DNA of 64,000 nt, taken from contig NZ_JARQWR010000003.1 in assembly GCF_030766725.1 (NCBI RefSeq), positions 364,277 to 428,276 of the forward strand. The letters run 5' to 3'. A program made the translations under genes and the position numbers. The notes under the pieces were generated by a model. That model ran no database searches. It saw only the letters and a list, made by a program, of their open reading frames with translations, and was not told the origin of the DNA. Shown here piece by piece: positions 35,152 through 42,965 of the stretch (its first letter is position 1; every line of letters starts with the position of its first letter). This DNA comes from Flavobacterium aerium. GTDB taxonomy: Bacteria > Bacteroidota > Bacteroidia > Flavobacteriales > Flavobacteriaceae.

Positions 35152-35540
35152 TGTGAACCCATATAGGATACTGTCCTAAAACACTTCTCGATTTCCTGCT
35201 TAAAAAAAATAAATAAAAATATAATCTGATTTTATTCTAATGGTTTTTACACTAATAGTTTTGACCTAAAGGCGTTTTGTCTAGTTTGGTATTCTTCATC
35301 TCACGGTTTTCGTTTAACGATTTTCCTGTAAAGGCGTTTCGTCTAATTGGTTTTTCAGATGTGATTTTTCAAGGTTTAAGCGTTTTCACAGGGGGACGAT
35401 TTCTATTCGAGTTTCGTTTTCGCATCAGTTTTCACATCCGCCTTTCGTTCCGAACAGTTTCGTTTCTGCTATAATAACCCTTACGGGTGGAGGGATTTCC
35501 CTCTTCAATTGTCTTTATAAAAAAAACTCTTGGGTTCACA
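35152..35540 (-). ncRNA. Candidate retron msr-msd RNA
   Basis: The segment is bounded by a perfect 10-bp inverted repeat, TGTGAACCCA (a1, 35540-35531 on the minus strand) and TGGGTTCACA (a2, 35161-35152), as in retron ncRNAs. Just after a1 come two compact stem-loops, GAGGG-AAAT-CCCTC (35503-35490) and ACCC-GTAA-GGGT (35488-35477, GNRA loop), like msr hairpins. The rest (about 300 nt) would be msd. A -7 element and boxA-like motif precede it and the cassette genes follow. The total of 389 nt is long for a retron RNA, and no long msd stem is apparent by eye. Confidence 0.6.
35242..35470. repeat. Phased G-TTTT repeat array
   Basis: On the plus strand short units beginning G(A/G)TTTT(C/T/G) recur about every 14-17 bases across about 230 bases. 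Two longer copies, TAAAGGCGTTTTGTCTA at 35267 and TAAAGGCGTTTCGTCTA at 35329, are 62 bases apart. It lies inside the candidate msd and explains a spurious Phe-rich frame on the plus strand. Confidence 0.6.
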
Positions 35541-35549
35541 ACACAAACA

Positions 35550-35560
35550 TTTCAAAGAAC
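35550..35560 (-). promoter_or_regulatory. boxA-like antitermination motif
   Basis: GTTCTTTGAAA on the minus strand, between the -7 element and the a1 repeat, resembles the boxA found in rRNA leaders of Bacteroidota. It may help RNA polymerase pass the structured RNA. Confidence 0.4.
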
Positions 35561-35567
35561 TACACTG

Positions 35568-35575
35568 CAAATATA
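35568..35575 (-). promoter_or_regulatory. -7 promoter element of the retron cassette
   Basis: TATATTTG on the minus strand, perfect TAnnTTTG match, 27 bases upstream of a1. No clean -33 TTG. Confidence 0.6.
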
Positions 35576-35924
35576 ACACTTTATTTCTGTCAGTAATAAA
35601 AAAAATCAAAAAAATATCAAAAAATGTGAATTTATTTTTCTGTGAGAGATAAAAGCATAAATAAAACAAATAACACCGCTCTACGAAGTCTTAAACCCGA
35701 TCACGCGGATTTGTAATCTTAAGTGTTCGAAACATGAAATTAGCAAAAAAAACGATTTATTTTTTCTAAAAATTGAATCTGTTCTTCAAAGAAAATCAAG
35801 TTATTTCATTCTTTCTAATTGCTTTTTAAATTTAAAAACAAGCTTTCGAAAACTTATGATTGCAAATCTATACTGACTTTTTGTAGACATATCAACACGA
35901 TCGGGTAATCTTATTATTAAGCAT
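35576..35924. other. Non-coding island DNA with short dispersed repeats
   Basis: About 350 bases with no supported gene. A fragment at 35694-35722 with core CGGATTTGTAA resembles one at 37533-37562 (core CAGATTTGTAA), suggesting a minor dispersed repeat family. Confidence 0.35.
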
Positions 35925-35958
35925 AAAAAAAAGCTCTCAAATTGAGAGCTTTTTTTTA
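35925..35958 (-). terminator. Terminator after an island pseudogene
   Basis: Stem AAAAGCTCTCAA / TTGAGAGCTTTT with long A/T flanks on both sides, just after the stop of the pseudogene ending at 35966. Confidence 0.85.
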
Positions 35959-35965
35959 TTGAATT

Positions 35966-36315
35966 TTAATCGTCACCAAAAATATCCATGTCAACATCTA
36001 CATCACCATCGATTTTAACATTCTGAGAATCTTTAAAATCAAATTTACCACTACCTTTAGGTATTTTGCTAAAGCTCATATCAAAACTGCTGTCACCTTT
36101 GCTCGCTCCCATTATCAAACTACCTGAAAATGTAGCATCCTTAAATGTAAAAGTTCTGTTTGGAATATCTACATAAAATTGAGATTCATCAATTTCTACT
36201 TCCCAATCATTTACACCATAATTACCTGGATTAGTGTCCGTAAGAATCTCACCCAGATATCATGACTATAGCTAAGTTCATCCATTAATTGCTGTCTAAT
36301 ATTTTCTAATTCCAT
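35966..36315 (-). pseudogene. Frameshifted island gene, acidic C-terminus
   Basis: From ATG at 36315 the minus strand encodes MELENIRQQLMDELSYSHD, then a shift of frame near 36253-36262; the next frame reads EILTDTNPGNYGVNDWEVEI and on through a beta-rich region to the acidic end DGDVDVDMDIFGDD at 35966. The two parts join to one protein of about 115 aa. One indel is enough to explain the break. Family unknown. Confidence 0.65.
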
Positions 36316-36326
36316 ATTTCTAAATT

Positions 36327-36510
36327 TTATTCAAAATCATCTGGTTCAGGTTCGTCCTGAAAATCATAACTATATCTTCCTTCTTCAGTTGCACCATGAG
36401 TCTAACATCATCATTATTAAAAGCACCTACAGGATATTCCCATACTTCATAATCAATCTCGATTTCATTACCACAACTATCACAATTAAATGTTATTTCT
36501 CCGCTGGCGC
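36327..36510 (-). pseudogene. Decayed CxxC protein gene cut by a REP-like element
   Basis: The minus strand encodes FNCDSCGNEIEIDYEVWEYP and NNDDVRL, then after a frameshift (near 36390) ATEEGRYSYDFQ ending EPEPDDFE before TAA at 36327-36329. The CxxC suggests a zinc-ribbon N-terminus. The 5' end is missing because an inverted-repeat element begins at 36504. Confidence 0.6.
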
Positions 36511-36622
36511 GAGCGTCTCGCTCGTGAACGTACGTTTTGATTTCAGAAATATGATAATATCTCTAGATAATAATGTAAATCGATTTTAGGTATTAAGTGA
36601 ACGAGCGAGACGCTCGCGCCAG
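36504..36622. mobile_element. REP/BIME-like inverted-repeat element
   Basis: Perfect 22-bp inverted repeats, arm 36504-36525 (core GGCGCGAGCGTCTCGC) and its complement at 36601-36622, around a 75-base AT-rich spacer. Each arm also contains a small hairpin, CGAG-CGT-CTCG. The GC-rich sequence stands out strongly. This looks like paired REP sequences of the kind moved by RAYT (REP-associated tyrosine) transposases; none is in the window. Confidence 0.7.
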
Positions 36623-36623
36623 A

Positions 36624-36671
36624 GAGGGAAAGATGAAATGATGGTAAGGCTTGAAAAATTAATAAATAAAT
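36624..36671 (+). repeat. Direct repeat, orphan copy of the XRE 3' end
   Basis: Matches 33423-33471 at most positions (core GATGAAATGATGGTAAGGCT), directly after the REP-like element. Only the last 15 or so codons of the regulator remain. Confidence 0.7.
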
Positions 36672-36716
36672 AATTAGTTTAAAGATATATTATTCACCAG
36701 AACGTCAATAAAAATT

Positions 36717-37531
36717 ATGAATTTAACACCTTAAAATAATTCAGCAGAATTTGAAAAGTTTCTTTTTCAAAAGATTAATTTAGAACTTTTTCATTATAAA
36801 TTTCTGTTCGATTATGTTGAATATGCTTTAACAGGTCAGAAAAAACTTTACGACAAATCAGTCTTCAGTATAAGTGATGAAGGCTGGATCTTAATATTGC
36901 ATGGCGAAATCTTACTTATTTATGGGGAAAATTGGAACATAGATCAATTTAGTGAAATAAGTGAAATTATAGATTTGAATGATTTTAAAGGTTTTTCGAT
37001 TATTGGTGATTCCAAATTGACCAATTCTTTATTGTCTTTTTTTAAAATTGATAGTATAGAAATCCTTAAGGAACGTCTACTTTATCGAACTCAAGTTATT
37101 AATAATACTATCGACAATAATTTTAAAATTTCACCCGGAATATTGCAAACCAAGAAGAACTAGCAAAAATGCTTCAAGACTATTATCATGAAGAATATAA
37201 AGGTGAAAATGATAAATCAATTGAAGACATGAGAATGCGCATATTGCAAGTTATCTCGACAGGAAAAATTTTCGTACTAAAAAATAATCATAATCAAATC
37301 CTCGGTTTTTGTACAATCATTGACCCAGATATTGGAATATTATTTACAAAACTTCAATTCCGAAATCAAGATAATGGAAAAAAATTACTCGTTCATACTT
37401 CAAGGCTATTACTCCAGAAAAATAAAGAAGTTTTTGTGATGACCGACAAAAATGAAATTGCTTCGAACAAAACTTGTATTTCTGTTGGTTTCGTTCAGTA
37501 TTTCGAGAACATATTCCTCCAAATAAATTAA
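36717..37531 (+). pseudogene. GNAT-type acetyltransferase pseudogene
   Basis: ATG at 36717 is followed by MNLTP and an in-frame TAA at 36732-36734; the frame then continues NNSAEFEKFLFQKI and LHGEILLIYGENWN to a stop near 37160, while the adjacent frame continues EELAKMLQDYYHEEY and GKIFVLKNNHNQILGFCTII to TAA at 37531. The second part resembles a GNAT fold with a strand pair ILGFCTI and a QDNGKKLL acetyl-CoA loop. At least one nonsense and one frameshift mutation show the gene is dead. Confidence 0.7.
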
Positions 37532-37781
37532 GGCTAAATCCGATTCCGCAGATTTGTAACCCATGCCGCAAAGTTTATCTTAATTCATTAAAAAAAGGAA
37601 ATTCAGTTTTTAAATACTTTATTGTTTTATTAATATATGATCGGACACGGAAAGAATTTCCGCGTTAACGTTCTACATATCCGATTAATCCTGTTTAAAA
37701 ATTAACTCTGAATATGGAAAACCGTAATAAGATGCCAACTCTAAAATATAAATTTGACTTTTAACCTTTAATTATTTAGTT
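37532..37781. other. Non-coding island DNA
   Basis: 250 bases between the GNAT pseudogene and the DUF3892 gene. It contains a small dyad CGGAAA-GAA-TTTCCG at 37648-37662 and the dispersed CAGATTTGTAA fragment; no gene is supported. Confidence 0.35.
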
Positions 37782-38072
37782 ATGGCATCATTACATGAGA
37801 TCAGGTGTATAAACAAATCTGATAAGACAAATATTCATGAACGAATCATGAATATCGGAGGTATTAATGGGGACAAAGGACGTTGGAAAATCAGTCAGTC
37901 AGAAGCAATTTTGGCTATTGAATCCGATAAATGGAACTTTTATGTAGGACAAGAAAGCAACAGAGTTAATGTTGTAATTGCAATTAGTTCTGCGGGATAT
38001 AAATATTTAAAAACCGCAAATGATAACACTACAAGTAATAATTTACTTAGTTTGCCTGAATGTCCTCTCTAA
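37782..38072 (+). CDS. DUF3892 domain protein
   Basis: A 96-aa protein: IRCINKSDKTNIHERI, then IGGINGDKGRWKISQSEAI, FYVGQESNRVNVVI and the end YLKTANDNTTSNNLLSLPECPL. This order (GRW-S-AI, FYV, YLKT, NLLSLPEC) matches DUF3892, a small domain of unknown function often near mobile elements. It is intact and followed by a terminator at 38094-38120. Confidence 0.72.
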   Translation: MASLHEIRCINKSDKTNIHERIMNIGGINGDKGRWKISQSEAILAIESDKWNFYVGQESNRVNVVIAISSAGYKYLKTANDNTTSNNLLSLPECPL

Positions 38073-38093
38073 TTTTAAAAAAAAATGGCAATT

Positions 38094-38120
38094 GCAAGCT
38101 ACTTAATTGTAGCTTGCTTT
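38094..38120 (+). terminator. Terminator after the DUF3892 gene
   Basis: Stem GCAAGCTAC / GTAGCTTGC with loop TTAATT, then TTTT. Confidence 0.75.
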
Positions 38121-38260
38121 TATTACAAAAATAATATTCGTTGTATATACCCGAGCGATCGGATCTCTTTAAGAGATTATTCCTTCTTTTTTCGCTTCAT
38201 AAATATATGAAAATGAAGATTCTCTTAACTTTGCTCAAATGCATTGCCCCTATAATTTCA

Positions 38261-38959
38261 TTAACAAATCAACAACAAGCGATATTCACCTTCATTTTCT
38301 ATAGGTGCTCTGTGAATGCAAGGTAGCACTTGTTGTTTTGGATGATCTACTGCCAACCGCCAAAGATGTCCTAATCCTAAATTAATAGGTGCTGCATCGG
38401 GATGTGCCTGATAATGCAAATCGAAATAATTTTCCTCTAGAAAGTTTTCAAATCCTTCCTCTGGTCCATCGTGTAGTTCTTTTAGCTTTGTTCGGATTTC
38501 TGGAATTAGAATTTTTTGCTCTGCTTGCGCATTAGCAATAATATCACTTGCTGCTCCGTGATAGGTACATAAAAAAGTATCTGTTGCAATGGGCGAACGA
38601 TCCACATGAAACGAATACACATCGGTCGATATGAAATCAAATTCATCATCACGTTCATAACACTTCAGTAAATTAAGAGCTGGCGAAGCTCCAAAATCAG
38701 TTAATAATTGTAAATCATTTAAGATTATTTCCCTTGCTATATTCCCTTTTTCGGATAGTTGCAGTGCAATTAAATCTTCAGGAGAAACTTCGGTTATATT
38801 TTCTTTTAAACCTAGTTGGGTTACAATCTCGTTAAAATCGCCATCCAAATTTCTGTACCAGCATAATGCATTCATTTCTCCCTTGAAACTGGTGTGTACA
38901 AGCTCAGAGAAAGTAGATATGATACCAATTTGGTTACTGGCAGAAAATGTATTACTCAT
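38261..38959 (-). CDS. DUF1826-like protein
   Basis: A 232-aa soluble protein. The central FHVDRSP, CTYHGAASD and terminal HRAPIENEGEYRLLLIC recall DUF1826, whose members have a His-x-Asp and a distal His/Arg as in cupin or 2-oxoglutarate-dependent oxygenase folds. The match is approximate. It is divergent from the FAD monooxygenase gene, sharing a 480-base intergenic region, so the two may belong to one oxidative pathway (inference). Confidence 0.5.
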   Translation of the reverse strand: MSNTFSASNQIGIISTFSELVHTSFKGEMNALCWYRNLDGDFNEIVTQLGLKENITEVSPEDLIALQLSEKGNIAREIILNDLQLLTDFGASPALNLLKCYERDDEFDFISTDVYSFHVDRSPIATDTFLCTYHGAASDIIANAQAEQKILIPEIRTKLKELHDGPEEGFENFLEENYFDLHYQAHPDAAPINLGLGHLWRLAVDHPKQQVLPCIHRAPIENEGEYRLLLIC

Positions 38960-39439
38960 ACTATGATATTAAGAGATTAGTTACTTTATGCATTACAAAA
39001 ATATGTAATAGTAGTCACTTCCGGCATTTTTATCGCTGTAAACTTTTGGAGTTACTCAAGTGATAATTTTCCATATAATAACTTCTAAACAACTATAAAA
39101 ACACCTGTTATTTAAATACATTTAAGCCGTTCATCCAAACCAAATGGTTAGTATCGTTCAAAGACAGACTCTAGATATAGTAGCCAATTTCTTTAAATCA
39201 TTCATAAAGTAATTTATAAATAGTTTGTATGACCATAAAAGTTGATTGAATTGTACTCCTATCTCTTATCCATCTTTTCTAAAATTCTAAGTAGTTTTGT
39301 ACTGGTAATCTTTTATAGTAAATTTGCACAACTACGACAAGCGATAAAACGCTGAAGAATCTAAATTTACCTTGTTAAATTATATTCGCTAAGTTTTTTC
39401 TTATAGTGAGGAATCAAGATCAAATGAAATAAAGAGGAA
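38960..39439. other. Divergent intergenic region
   Basis: 480 bases between the DUF1826-like gene and the FAD monooxygenase gene; contains the promoter at 39297-39326 and a further TAGTTTTG at 39292-39299. No gene or RNA is otherwise visible. Confidence 0.4.
39297..39326 (+). promoter_or_regulatory. Promoter of the FAD monooxygenase gene
   Basis: -33 TTG at 39297-39299, 19-base spacer, -7 TAAATTTG at 39319-39326. It predicts a 5' leader of about 110 bases before the GTG at 39440. Confidence 0.7.
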
Positions 39440-40891
39440 GTGGAAAAAGTAAAAAATGAAGCTATAAGCTGGACTATTTGTCCGCAATGTCAAGGACGTG
39501 GCAAAAAAAGCCGAGGAATTAGCCAAAAAGCGCGACGCCTCTACCAACTAGCCCTGGATCAGTTTGAGAAAACAAAAGACCAAAGTATAGCTCCGATTCC
39601 TCCTAAGGGTCACCTACAGTCTTGTACAAACTGTTCCGGATCCGGATTATTACATTCAGATAACTATCCTATAGCAGATAAAGAAAATTATCCACACGTT
39701 GCTATTATTGGTGGCGGTATAGGAGGTGTGGCACTAGCTGTGGCTTGTTTGCATCGCAAAATTCCTTTTACCCTTTATGAACGCGATAATGATTTTGATG
39801 CTCGATCTCAAGGTTACGGACTCACCTTACAACAGGCTAGTAAAGCCATTGAAGGATTGGGTATTTTCTCATTAGATGAAGGAGTAACTTCGACAAGACA
39901 TTTGGTTCATACTACAGAAGGAAAAGTAATTGGGGAATGGGGAATCAGGAAATGGATGCAATCTGATGTTAAAACATCTTCAAAACGCACAAATGTGCAT
40001 ATCGCACGACAATCTTTACGCTTAGCGCTATTGGAGCAACTTGGCGGATCTGATGCCGTACAGTGGGGGCATCAATTAATCGATTTTAAGGAAGGTGAAC
40101 GTATTGATTTAAGCTTTCAAGTCGATGGAAAAATAAAGAATGTTAAGGCTGATCTTGTCGTTGGAGCTGATGGTATTCGTAGTTCTGTACGAAAATTGCT
40201 GATTGGTGAGGATAGTAGTCCTTTGCGTTATTTAGGTTGTATTGTGATATTGGGTATTTGCCCTTTGAAAGCTCTTGACGGCCTTACAAGTTCTTTATTG
40301 GACTCTGCTACCGTATTTCAAACAGCCAATGGCAATGAGCGCATTTATATGATGCCTTATACATCAGACTCAATCATGTGGCAATTGAGCTTCCCGATGC
40401 CTGAAGAAGAAGCCAAGTTATTAAGTGCTCAAGGACCTCAAGCACTTAAAGCAGAAGCCTGCCGTAGAACTCAATGGCACAGTCCGATTCCTCAAATTTT
40501 AACAGCAACTCAAGAGGCTCAGATTTCTGGCTATCCTGTGTATGACCGGGAATTACTTAATTCGGAAATGCTCAAAAAGGGAAGACAAGTAACCCTGATT
40601 GGTGATGCAGCACACCCGATGAGCCCATTCAAAGGACAGGGAGCGAACCAAGCATTGTTGGATGCACTCGCATTAGCTCGCGCAATCTCAATGAAATGTG
40701 GATCTTTTTCTCAATGGAAAAAAATTGGAGTGAGAGAAAGTGTATTAACCGAATTTGAATCCGAAATGTTGGAACGCAGTGCTTTTAAGGTAAAAGATTC
40801 GGCAGATGCGGCACAGTTCCTACATTCTGATATTGTACTTCATGAGGGGGATGAACCAAGAGGCCGGTGCATAAAGAAAAAAGACGTTTAA
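39440..40891 (+). CDS. FAD-dependent monooxygenase with N-terminal zinc ribbon
   Basis: A 483-aa protein starting at GTG (no ATG in frame after the preceding stop; AGAGGA lies 5 bases upstream). Residues about 14-80 hold two CxxCxGxG-type motifs, CPQCQGRGK and CTNCSGSGL, like the DnaJ zinc ribbon. From about 85 a PHBH-type FAD monooxygenase follows: VAIIGGGIGGVALA (dinucleotide fold), LVVGADGIRSSVR (DG motif) and LIGDAAHPMSPFKGQGANQA (GD motif). It should hydroxylate an aromatic or polyketide-like compound with NAD(P)H and O2; TetX-type drug inactivation is possible but not shown. Confidence 0.82.
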   Translation: MEKVKNEAISWTICPQCQGRGKKSRGISQKARRLYQLALDQFEKTKDQSIAPIPPKGHLQSCTNCSGSGLLHSDNYPIADKENYPHVAIIGGGIGGVALAVACLHRKIPFTLYERDNDFDARSQGYGLTLQQASKAIEGLGIFSLDEGVTSTRHLVHTTEGKVIGEWGIRKWMQSDVKTSSKRTNVHIARQSLRLALLEQLGGSDAVQWGHQLIDFKEGERIDLSFQVDGKIKNVKADLVVGADGIRSSVRKLLIGEDSSPLRYLGCIVILGICPLKALDGLTSSLLDSATVFQTANGNERIYMMPYTSDSIMWQLSFPMPEEEAKLLSAQGPQALKAEACRRTQWHSPIPQILTATQEAQISGYPVYDRELLNSEMLKKGRQVTLIGDAAHPMSPFKGQGANQALLDALALARAISMKCGSFSQWKKIGVRESVLTEFESEMLERSAFKVKDSADAAQFLHSDIVLHEGDEPRGRCIKKKDV

Positions 40892-40920
40892 ACATAACTT
40901 AAAGAGTTGATGTTTAAACG
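40885..40920. terminator. Inverted repeat between convergent genes
   Basis: Arms CGTTTAAACAT (40885-40895) and ATGTTTAAACG (40910-40920) with a 14-base loop. There is no strong T run, so termination is likely weak. Confidence 0.45.
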
Positions 40921-40965
40921 CCTCAATGATTTTAAATATATAATTGTAATCTCGTATAAGAGCTT

Positions 40966-42510
40966 TTAATTCTCACAAAAAGATCCAATTTGCTGTAAAT
41001 GTTTCTCCGTTTGGTATTTATTAAAGTTATCCCATTTTGGTGGAGAACTTGTTTTTTGTCCGTACATCGAATCCAAACATACATTGTGATCTTTGTACTT
41101 ATCGTGTAAAACAGCCAGAATTTTAAAGAAAAATTGATCTAGCATTATAATCGCTTCAAATTCAGATTTTAGGGTATTATAATTATGTTCTGATGGATTT
41201 AATAATTGCAGTAAATTAATGACTTCATTCTTTTCAGCTTCATTGATTTCGGTTGAATAACCCATTTTTAAAGTTTTAAAAACTAAATTATTCCAGATTA
41301 CATTATCGTGTCCCCATTGAACATCTGGTAGGTTTAAAGAATGTTCACAAATTAAAATAATAGAAAAGAGAACATCGTTTAAGTATTCTGCCGGAAACTC
41401 ATCAAAGCTTCTGAATTCAAAACCGCTTTGGTACATTTTTTCTTGATTAAAATCAAGGCCTACATCTGAAAGTAATTCATATTCCATGTCTACTTCAATC
41501 TGATCTCGCCACCAAATATTGTCTTCTTTTTCAAATTTTAGTAATTTTCTAAAATCATCAACCTTATACGTTAGAATTTTACCTTTTGGCATCGATTTAT
41601 TATAAGTCCCAACCCCTATGTAACGGGACATCGCATTTCTCATAGAACCTAAAGTGAATTTTTTATCCAAACTGTACTTATCACTTATCACTCCCATAAT
41701 GTCAGGACTTCCAAGAGTTGCGATGAAAAAGGGCTCAAACCATTGCAATAAATAAATAGCATTGGCATGTGTTTTTTCAAAATTATTATAGTCTACTATC
41801 CTACTGTCTTCTGTTAATGTTGGTAATGTAATATGAAAATGATATGTTCCGTTGTTAAACAAAACAAGATTCTCCTGATTCGTCATGAACATATTAAGTC
41901 CATTGTTGTAATCTGGGAAATTCAATTTTCCTTTTAACACAGAGGACTCGTTGATTTTATCAAGAAATAGCTTTTTAGTTGCTTTTAGTTCTTTGCATGA
42001 ATCAACTATTGTTCGATTTTCAAAATATTTCGTTACAAATTCAATAGAATCACCATCAAAATGTATTGCACCCATTGTTTTATCTCTTTGGGTAATCATA
42101 CTTTGAATATTATACGGTTGATTCTCTAAGAAAAGTTCCATGATAGATTTTCCTAAATATTCTGGATTATCAAGTGGTTTTGCTTCCGCCTCAGTCGTTT
42201 CTGTAGTATCAACTGATGATTTTACTGCTGATAATGTTTTGTGTTGATAGTTTATGTCTAATTTTTCTAGCGAATGACTATTCATCATTCGACTCACTTT
42301 ATAGTTTTGATTCAAACCAAAGGCTTTTTGTAAGACTGGAGCTAAACTTTCTGATTTATAGCATTTCCTATAATCAATACTGTATTTCTCAAAACCAATT
42401 TTTTCTTGTATAAATTCACCAGAAACAATTAGGGATTCTTCAAATTGCATATAGGTTTCGTTTTCTAATCCAATTCCCCAATAATATTTTTGTGTCTGAT
42501 TGTCTTTCAT
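40966..42510 (-). CDS. Putative carboxylate-amine ligase (amidoligase-like)
   Basis: A 514-aa soluble protein. The start YYWGIGLENETYMQFEE resembles the first metal/ATP motif G-x-E-x-E of glutamate-cysteine ligase and related amidoligases; NGTYHFHITLPT and FFIATLGSPDIM could be the later His and helix motifs, and SMRNAMSRYIGVG follows. I infer a GS/GCS-like ATP-dependent ligase; the family match is by motif and not certain. It stands next to a gene for a possible Cys/His amidase, and both may belong to a peptide-modifying pair (inference). Confidence 0.42.
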   Translation of the reverse strand: MKDNQTQKYYWGIGLENETYMQFEESLIVSGEFIQEKIGFEKYSIDYRKCYKSESLAPVLQKAFGLNQNYKVSRMMNSHSLEKLDINYQHKTLSAVKSSVDTTETTEAEAKPLDNPEYLGKSIMELFLENQPYNIQSMITQRDKTMGAIHFDGDSIEFVTKYFENRTIVDSCKELKATKKLFLDKINESSVLKGKLNFPDYNNGLNMFMTNQENLVLFNNGTYHFHITLPTLTEDSRIVDYNNFEKTHANAIYLLQWFEPFFIATLGSPDIMGVISDKYSLDKKFTLGSMRNAMSRYIGVGTYNKSMPKGKILTYKVDDFRKLLKFEKEDNIWWRDQIEVDMEYELLSDVGLDFNQEKMYQSGFEFRSFDEFPAEYLNDVLFSIILICEHSLNLPDVQWGHDNVIWNNLVFKTLKMGYSTEINEAEKNEVINLLQLLNPSEHNYNTLKSEFEAIIMLDQFFFKILAVLHDKYKDHNVCLDSMYGQKTSSPPKWDNFNKYQTEKHLQQIGSFCEN

Positions 42511-42965
42511 TTATACTAATTTCTTTTTTATGGTTGATTAAACTTTTTTAGTCCTTATTTTTTATTCGGAAACACGAATATAATTCACTGAAAATCAGAC
42601 AATAAAAAATAATTCTTTAATGGATCAAGTATAATTATTACGTCCATTAAAAAAGTTTTATTTTACTTTTAAAATTGTAGAAATTAATATTTTAGTCTCA
42701 GAAATTTCACACTAGTGTCGACAGAAAGATTGATAAAAAAGTAAAAATTTATAATGGAGTTCATAAAATTACTTTTGTTATTAAACACTTTTATATCAAC
42801 AATTTAAGTGGATGAATAGCCTAATTATAATTTTTGCTATTCTTGTTTTTTTCCAAGTTGCAAACGTAGTTCTTTATTGTATCATTTCCAAGTAGTTAAC
42901 ACACTGATAATCAATAAAGGTTTTAGATATTTAAACAATTAAGTCAATTGTTACTATTTATTTAT
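42511..42965. other. Intergenic region, no gene seen
   Basis: About 455 very AT-rich bases between two minus-strand genes. I find no full frame, RNA gene or good consensus promoter; decayed sequence is likely. Confidence 0.35.

Noticed and set aside
35242..35470. CRISPR array
   Set aside because: Units are short, degenerate and of variable spacing; no identical repeats and no cas genes.
35277..35474. 65-aa Phe-rich frame on the plus strand
   Set aside because: It arises from the phased T-run array inside the candidate retron RNA; low complexity and on the opposite strand to the cassette.
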